Positions 57,215-64,000 of a DNA stretch of 64,000 nt are shown in pieces. Source of the DNA: Phoenix dactylifera (Eukaryota > Streptophyta > Magnoliopsida > Arecales > Arecaceae); assembly GCF_009389715.1 (NCBI RefSeq), contig NW_024067676.1, positions 308,501 through 372,500 of the forward strand, written 5' to 3'. Position 1 is the stretch's first letter. Each line of letters opens with the position of its first letter. The translations under genes and the position numbers were made by a program. The notes below the pieces were generated by a model that saw only the letters and a list, made by a program, of their open reading frames with translations, was not told the DNA's origin and ran no database searches.

Positions 57215-58162
57215 TGCCCCATTTGGGGAGCTGTTGGCAGTGGAGCTTTTAGAAATAGAACTTTTAAAAGTAGAGTTTTCTGAAGTAGAGCTTTTATAAA
57301 AAGTTATTTGTTGTTTGGTAACTACATTTTTAAAGTGCTGTGGTACTTTAACATGTGTTTGATAAACAAATTGAGAAAGTATTTTTATATGACAAAACTA
57401 CCATAAAAGACATTGCATAGTATTATACAATAAAGCATAATAAAATATAATATATATTAATACATAAATGTATGATATAGTATAATATTACTGTAATGTA
57501 ATATAATATTATTATAATATAATAATATAACATTGTATACTATAGCATAATAGTTTAATATAATATTAAATTATTTAACATAATATATCAATGTATTATG
57601 ATGTAATGTAATATAATATTATATTTATAGTATAATACAATAATAAAGGTACAAAATATTATAATTATTAGCGTACATTAATTTTCCATAATATAGCATA
57701 ATATTAAATTATTTAATATAATATATTAATGTATTATGATATAATGTAATATAATATTACATTTATAGTATAATACAATAATGGAAAACAAGAATACCTT
57801 TTTTTTGCATGGAAGAGAGTCTGATTTACGGCTAGAGTTCTTTGTTAGGGCTCCAGCAGATTTTTAGATTTATAAAAGGACAAAGTATGTAATTGTTATA
57901 TTTTATTATAGATATTTTGATCAAAAAAACAGTTTTCCAACAAATCTCAAAATAGCCTTTTCGGAAAGCTCTAAAATAGAGCTTCTTCCAAAAAGTTGTT
58001 TTTAGCTTTCTGAAAAAGTTAAAACAGCTTTTCAAAATTTTTATCAAATACCCTTTTTCATCCAAAAGTACTTTTGAAGGTAAGAAAATACTTTTTGACC
58101 TCCAAAAGTACTTTTGAAGGTAAGAAAATACTTTTTGACCTCCAAAAGTTCTCCAAAGGGCC
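57215..58162. mobile_element. Tourist-like PIF/Harbinger element, copy 2
   Basis: TTA flanks both sides (57212-57214 and 58163-58165). The left end TGCCCCATTTGGGGAGCTGT is a diverged form of the family terminus; the right end reads AAAGGGCC. Left-end sequence (AGAGCTTTTATAAAAAGTTATTTG, split here as two adjoining words in the family) and TAGTATTATACAATA-type words match the inverted right side of the copy at 1839-3293. The right side matches that copy's left side (AAAACAGTTTT and CAAAATA words). Length 948 bp; AT-rich core; no GC-rich insert and no transposase. Confidence 0.8.
58061..58140. repeat. Exact 40-bp tandem duplication at the element end
   Basis: The unit starting TCCAAAAGTACTTTTGAAGG and ending CTTTTTGACC occurs identically at 58061-58100 and 58101-58140, followed by the first nine bases of a third copy. 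It lies inside the right terminus of the Tourist-like element. Confidence 0.97.
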
Positions 58163-59606
58163 TTAGGTTTGTGTTTTCTCTTTTCTCTTCCCTACGAAAT
58201 GACTCATACTCCATGGTCTATTCTCTTTTTCTGTTGTTAGGTTTTTGGAGCAAACGTAGCGTATTCTTCATGCATCTTATCCATGTGGTGGATGCCGAAT
58301 TTAATTACAGATAACAATAAGATTTCATGGTTGGATCGCTGCATCTCAGACTGTTGTTTGTGAGGGATGAGGTGATGTCGTATTGATGGGGACAAATAGG
58401 TGGTGGGTCCGGTCTTATTCCTCCATGAGAGAGAGAGAGAGAGACCAACCCAAGGTTAAGAGAAAGGGAGGGCTTGGGAGGTGATTAATTTGAGCATAAG
58501 CTAGCTTTGCAAGTGAAATGTGTCCCTTGGGGCAATCCGAGGTTCCTCAAAACCAACTCAGTCTTGGAATCAAACTCTCCTCTTGTTTATAGGATGATGA
58601 GTTGACCAACATGGACATGATACCGGATGTCGTCCATCATGTTATGGATCGTCGTACAACTTGATGCGTTCTTATCATTGTGCTCATGTTATCCTTTTCT
58701 ATCCACCTATAATAACGCAATTTAAGAAAGAATAGTTGACTAAAGACCAACATGTCGTGGTAGACATAAGCAATGCCTAATGACAACACCACAATTATAA
58801 TTATGCATAGCAAACCTTAACATTAGAAAATGAAAATCCAATATAATTGTATGACATGAACACGTACATGTGTATATATATGCATGCGCACGCGCTCATG
58901 CATGCGCTCGCATACACATACACGCACACACAAATGGCTCAATATTTTGCTGTGGACATATGAGATACATGGAACTTATATATTACAATCAAGGGCAACA
59001 AAATTAATGATGCTAAAAACTTATATTCTATATTCTTTTGAGTCATCCTAGGACTTTGAGGAATAAAACAAATGTCTTTTTCTCGGTAATTAAGGAGTCA
59101 AGGAATGGTGTATATCCTAAGAGCTTGTGCATGGTTTTTGTTCATGTATTCAACATGGCCAACCACATCGTTACATGAATCCATCCATCGCATGCCAAGT
59201 CTCACCATTTGATTTTTCTGGGCATGTGATACCATGTTGCAATGTCACTAGTAACTTCTTCAAATTTTTCGGCCAGACACACAGAAAAATGGAAAGGTGA
59301 TGTCAAACCTTGGCATCTCATGCTGATTCTAACAATAAAGAAGGGATTCAAACCTTATCAAGATACAAGGGGCATTTTGGCATCAAAAGTTGACAGTGGA
59401 GTTGCCTCCAATATATTCTTTAACTCCATCTCCATAGCTGAAAAGAAACTTTGACATTTATCCAATTCCTCGATCCTACTTGATTTAAGCCAAGGGATAT
59501 GGCAATAGAGTTAGGACGGGCATTTTGTATGCACATCAAAGTATCTGTGCTCATCCACTTATCCCATTTCATCTCTCAAAACATTTCAAACTAGCACTTT
59601 TAGGCC

Positions 59607-59614
59607 TATATAAA
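59607..59614 (+). promoter_or_regulatory. TATA box of the glutaredoxin gene
   Basis: TATATAAA lies about 190 bp upstream of the glutaredoxin start codon in sense orientation, in a region with no other TATA-like word closer to the gene. A transcript starting about 30 bp downstream would have a leader of about 150 nt with several short upstream open frames. Confidence 0.6.
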
Positions 59615-59796
59615 CTTGTCCTCCATAAGAAGTCCACCACAATTCCTCAAGCATTTGGCTTTTGTCCTACTCTTCACATCCTCAAGTCTCCAAGGTTCCC
59701 ACTACTCACAGCTTGGAAATCCCAGCCACATTTTGTGCTGACTATTGAGCACTTTGAGGGTTGTCTTTCGCCAAATTTTTTGCTTCGACTTTTGGG

Positions 59797-60123
59797 ATGG
59801 ATATGGTGCTGAAGTTAGCCTCCCAGAGAGCCGTAGTTATCTTCAGCAAGAGTTCTTGCTGTTTGTGCCACACCATCAAGAGGCTCTTTTTGGAGCTTGG
59901 TGTCAACCCTGCTGTCTATGAGCTGGATGAGGACAGTAGAGGGAAAGAGATGGAGAGAGCACTTATAATACTCCTGGGCCGCAGCCCTCCGGTGCCGGCT
60001 GTGTTCATCGGCGGCAAACTCGTCGGCTCCACCGATAGGATCATGTCCCTTCACCTTGGTGGCCAACTAGTCCCGTTGCTTCGAGATGCAGGTGGTATCT
60101 GGCTGCACAAGTGTTTGAAATAA
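59797..60123 (+). CDS. CC-type (class III, ROXY-like) glutaredoxin
   Basis: Single exon, 108 residues, TAA stop. CC-type glutaredoxins are land-plant proteins that bind TGA bZIP factors and TOPLESS and modulate development, nitrogen and stress responses in nucleus and cytosol. The active site SSCCLCH puts the CC-type motif C21-C22-L23-C24 after the VVIFSKS strand. [10 protein letters not shown] (64-73) contains the cis-Pro substrate loop (V67-P67 region) and KLVGSTD the glutathione-contacting turn. [13 protein letters not shown] (91-103) is the L-x-x-L-L and GALWL-like C-terminal interaction motif. Five residues (HKCLK) follow where most relatives stop. ATG 59797 was chosen as the first in-frame ATG; a second at 59803 is possible. 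The paralogue is not assigned. Confidence 0.94.
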   Translation: MDMVLKLASQRAVVIFSKSSCCLCHTIKRLFLELGVNPAVYELDEDSRGKEMERALIILLGRSPPVPAVFIGGKLVGSTDRIMSLHLGGQLVPLLRDAGGIWLHKCLK

Positions 60124-63100
60124 TTAGCTAGCTTTGATACCATGTAAGAGGGATGCACTTGAGCGAGTCTACGCAGTAACCTGCAGTAAGATGAGTTTGA
60201 AGTAGTACACTGGTTTTTTACCTTTAGTTGTGAGGGATGTATCCCAAATAAATTGCAGTGGTTGGCCATGTACGCGCGGTTATGCTGAAGTTATGTAAAT
60301 TATGTCTCCTTCAGAAGTAAAACTAAGCACGAAGATAATTATTAATGTCTGTCCAATATTCATTCCCAGCTCTTTCTTAGTTGCAAGAATTTGAGTACTT
60401 TTGGATTAATAGTATATCACAAGTGAGGAGTCATGCTTTCACGTAGAGGAATTTATATTTGTCATGTTATCATGGTAGAACGAGACACATAAAATGATGC
60501 ACCCTTCTAACCTTAAAAAGAATGTGGCTTTTTGAATCAATTCTATTCTCCCTTATACAAATAGCTCGAAAGGAAAAACCATTTGTATATATAATCCAAG
60601 ATAAAGGGAGATGTAATTTGACCTTCTCAAAGTTGCATCTGAACGTGAAGAGGAAACCTTCACTCTCTTGTCACAGTCTCTGAATATTTTCTCTCTCTTT
60701 CTTTTAATAAATTATCTCCTTCTGCCTTCTCCACATCAGCTTGCCGTGAAAGGAAGATCCATAGAGTTATGAGTTCGAACTGACCACGTTTAGGTGTTTC
60801 TCTTTTTGAGAGAAGAAGAGGTAGATTAATGATTCAGTATTATTATTATTTATGGTCAAATAATATTATTTGATGATGACCAACCAAGATTCGAAGCCTC
60901 CGTTTAGCAAGCATGGAGTATGGACACCAGGGATATGCTCAGTTCACATGAGCCATAATTAAGAATTAGGATACGGTAAAAAAAATGATTTTTTATGTCA
61001 AATTGCTTGTGAGCTAAGAAGTATTTTTTATTAGTGGTACTTTATAGTAAATGCTATTATAAAATTTTATTCTAATATATACGTCAATAGGTAATCTCAT
61101 AATTTATATAATTTTGGAGATTGCTGTTAAACCTAAATTTGTTAAATAAAAAATAATAAAGATTTAAAAATATCATAAATAATAAAATAAATTATTTTTA
61201 GTTTTTGTTTTTATCAAAGAGAAAAGAAGTTTTTTCAAAAAAAATAACGACTAAAATATGAAATATCACAATGTACATCAAATGATTATTCAATAACCTG
61301 AATATATGTGAATAAGTAAAATAGACTCCTCATGTATAATCACTGGTTTGAATCATAGGTTATACAATTTATTGTTGAATTTTTTTTACTAGATATCATG
61401 ATTTATTATCGACATATGTAATTGCTATTAAACATTTGAATAAAATACTATAATTAAAACTTTAAGGATGCTTGCATATGTCACTAAAAAGAAGATTTTT
61501 ATTGCATTTCTTAATTGTTAACACTAATTTTAGATGGTATATAAAAAATGCAAAAAATACTGAAAAATATATTTAGGGCATTCTTTTGCTTATAGTGGCA
61601 CTTACAAATATAGCTGATAACTCTTTTTGTTGCAGTCACACCTAAACATAATGGCTAATATTTTTTTCTATTTTCTCTTTTTTTTCCTCACATTTGTATT
61701 CATGAAGTGGTTTTTCTCTTTATTTCATGTGTTTGGACATTATACAAGTACACTAGAGAAATAGGCAGAATCGAGATGAACTAGTTGCCCTTTCTCAGTT
61801 CATGTTAAACTTGAGCTAGACCTCCAATTTGGATCGAGGGGCAAACTTGACCTGATCCCATTTAGCCGACCTGACCCATCTAATTCGGCTAGTTGGGGAT
61901 ATAGGTGGGCTAGCTACAAGTGAGCCAAACCCAGCTTGCTAATGGATTAGGTTGAATTGAGGTCAAGAACCCTTATATTAACGGGTCACGTGTGTTGAGT
62001 GTGCTCATATACAAGGGATTAGATATTGATTTAATGGGTCATAATTTAAAGAATAAATTAATCTAATCGGAGAGTTGCCGATACTTGTGTAAAAAACATC
62101 ATCAATTGAGGCATGATCTTAGTGAATTGGGCAATTTTCTTCTCTGGTTGTGTGAGACATCCTTTAATCTTATCATCTATGAAGGTAGAACTAGCAGTCA
62201 TACCCATCTTTTTTCCTTTGATACCAACTTAATCTAATAAGAAAAAAGAAATAGTTTCTTCAACTTGCTCAACTTAAATCTCTTAAAAATTATGAAAAAG
62301 TAAAAAAAAGTGTGAAAGTATGGTTTAATTTTTTTCTTTTCTATTTGATGGCTCATAAACCAAAATACAAAGTCTTTATCTATAACAATGAGGTATATCC
62401 TTCACTATTGAGGTTTAATTCTTCTGCTAGTTCGAATAGAACTATGTTCCAAAAATAAACATAACTAGTAAAAATAAAAATGAAAATCTAATATTCTACA
62501 AGTGGTAAATCTCGTCTCTTACATCAACTTTGTATCCTATTACTCTGCATAAGTCTTCATGGATTAAAAGATACATCCCATCAAAATTCTTTCTGATTTT
62601 TTTTTTTGATTTGACCATCCCATTTCAGAGCCCTAATGATGAAATTTGGGCCTGATTGCTAGCATGTAGCCCCCTTTAAAAGTTGGCACACTTTCGCTGA
62701 TCTCGAAAAGTTATCCGACTTAATAAAAAAATTATCTCAATTGGATGTTATATAGCGAAGTTATGGCTTTCAAAAATTTGGCTCATAATTCCAATTTTTG
62801 ATGTGGTAGATCTTACTTCTGGATTCTATCCGGCTGCACCTATAGTGGTCAAAGTAGTTCACATCAAGTCTAATGATTCTCTTGGATCATGAATAAATTA
62901 TAGAAGGATTTGTAATGTATATATTATCAGGGTGTTTAGTTATTAACAACAAAGTAATTTCTTTTTATTTGATATAAGTAAAAAGACTTTGAGATAACTT
63001 GTAGCACAGATAATCCAAATAAATGTTAAAAATATATAGCCCAACAATGAAATAAAAAGCCCAAATTTGAATGGGCTGGGATCCATTAAATGGGTTAGCG

Positions 63101-63684
63101 GGCTGGATGCAAGTTGGATTTAGGTCAAGAATTCCCGACCTACTAGTGGGTCAGGTTAGGTTCAAATCCTACAAGTGCTTCATATTTATATATATGCTTG
63201 ACCAGTTGATTGCGACTCCTAGTTCTAGATCTTTCCCTTATACCTGTTCCAAATTAGAGATGTTTTGCTAAAACGAATGGGTTGATCCCATAAAATTTTG
63301 AAGTGTCCCAACTTGCTTCTCTTTGGAGTAACATGCATCTCCATCTATAATTATTTAGATAATAATACAATGATGAAGATAGGAGTAGAACCTCCATCTC
63401 TTGTATCAACATCAAGATATTTTACTAGTTGAACTAATCGACATATTTGGCATTCTGTTTTTTACATCTTTAAACATATAATACCCAATATTTTGGGCAC
63501 TTTGTTTGATTTGTATCAAATTTAGATTACTATCTTTATATATGACGAAGACATATTTGCAAACCAATTTGGTTCAAGTTAATTATCTGAGTCTTTGGAT
63601 ATGTTCATACAAATTTATCGTGTTAGCAAGAGATTGATATTCTCACATGTAAAAAACGTCCATCAAAATCAACCGACTTTTTTA
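60124..63684. other. Intergenic DNA downstream of the glutaredoxin
   Basis: A probable 3' UTR is followed by AT-rich DNA with no recognisable gene. Short stretches rich in GACCTGA/GGGTCAGGT words at about 61790-61995 and 63060-63180 resemble each other and 52.1-52.5 kb, and may be eroded transposon ends. No boundaries could be set. Confidence 0.55.
60247..60252 (+). promoter_or_regulatory. Candidate polyadenylation signal of the glutaredoxin gene
   Basis: AATAAA lies 124 nt after the stop codon, in a suitable position for a near-upstream element. Plant signals are degenerate, so this is only positional support. Confidence 0.4.
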
Positions 63685-64000
63685 GGCCCCATTAGGCAGA
63701 GCTGTTAGCAGTAGAGCTTTTGAAAATAGAGCTTTTTTGAAGTAGAGCTTTTATAAAAAGTTATTTGCTATTTAGTAACTACATTTGTAAAGTGTTGTAG
63801 AATTTTAATATGTGTTTGGTAAACAAACTTAAAAAGTACTTTTGGTATGACAAAATGACCATAAAGGATATTACATAGTATTTAATAAAATATAATATAT
63901 ATTAATACATAAATATATGATATAGTATAATATTATTGTAATGTAATATAATATTATTATAATATAGTAATATAATATTGTATACTACAGCATAATAATA
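63685..64000. mobile_element. Tourist-like PIF/Harbinger element, copy 3 (cut by the window end)
   Basis: The left end GGCCCCATTAGGCAGAGCTG follows TTA at 63682-63684. The next 250 bp match copy 2 closely, with the same AGTAGAGCTTTTATAAAAAG and TTAATACATAAATATATGAT words, in the same orientation. The right end lies beyond the window. Confidence 0.8.

Larger units (their letters stand above)
53243..59796. other. Intergenic region between the lipase and glutaredoxin genes
   Basis: Contains the probable lipase 3' UTR (to about 53.7 kb), a kinase pseudogene at 54.6-54.9 kb, possible LTR-derived DNA at 55.6-56.2 kb, a 40-bp tandem duplication near 56.45 kb, a Tourist-like element at 57.2-58.2 kb, a short GA run near 58430, a CA/GC-alternating stretch near 58860-58935 and the glutaredoxin promoter. 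An unassigned minus-strand open frame of 111 codons at 54061-54396 shows no domain I recognise. Confidence 0.6.

Noticed and set aside
59525..59812. 95-codon frame overlapping the glutaredoxin start
   Set aside because: Different frame from the glutaredoxin, no domain, spans the TATA box; most likely leader/promoter DNA.
60765..60785. GAGTTCGAACTG as a tRNA T-loop
   Set aside because: No acceptor, D or anticodon arms could be found around it.

Overview
This 64 kb window is nuclear plant DNA. Its genes have many GT-AG introns, its intergenic DNA is AT-rich, and it contains several non-autonomous DNA transposons. Gene structure and the GC-rich transposon interiors fit a monocot, perhaps a palm, but that is inference. 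Nothing in the window is bacterial, organellar or viral. No tRNA, rRNA or CRISPR locus was recognised.

Five protein-coding loci can be read exon by exon with consistent splice phases. (1) At 288-9198 (+) lies the C-terminal part of a CRK-type cyclin-dependent-kinase-like protein kinase; the catalytic core lies left of the window. (2) At 14030-25195 (+) is a complete CHY/CTCHY/RING-H2 E3 ubiquitin ligase (RZFP34/CHYR1/MIEL1 type, 274 aa, 12 exons, one intron of 7.6 kb). (3) At 32564-45236 (-) is a complete ISWI chromatin-remodelling ATPase (CHR11/CHR17 type, 25 exons, 1078 aa). (4) At 47203-53242 (+) is a complete class-3 lipase-like alpha/beta hydrolase (10 exons, 359 aa). (5) At 59797-60123 (+) is a single-exon CC-type glutaredoxin (ROXY-like, 108 aa). 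They show no operon-like or pathway relationship; this is ordinary collinear gene space.

Between and inside the genes are transposon families that can be defined from the sequence. Three copies of one Tourist/PIF-Harbinger-like element with TTA target duplications lie at 1839-3293, 57215-58162 and 63685 to the window end. Two inverted copies of a second MITE lie at 11812-12087 and 15253-15733. A 648-bp fold-back hAT-like element with a perfect 8-bp target duplication sits in ISWI intron 4, and a second hAT-like element sits in the giant ligase intron. There are also a dead LINE RNase H fragment (30.7-31.0 kb), an LTR-like block on the minus strand (26.3-28.3 kb), a decayed receptor-like cytoplasmic kinase pseudogene (54.6-54.9 kb), local tandem duplications and microsatellites.

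I did not find a convincing new biological system. The most unusual structures are the fold-back element whose two arms keep the same short peptide, the GC-rich insert inside one Tourist-like copy, the GC-rich exon-like locus at 29.4-30.0 kb, the extended glutaredoxin C-terminus and the 18-nt last coding exon of ISWI.
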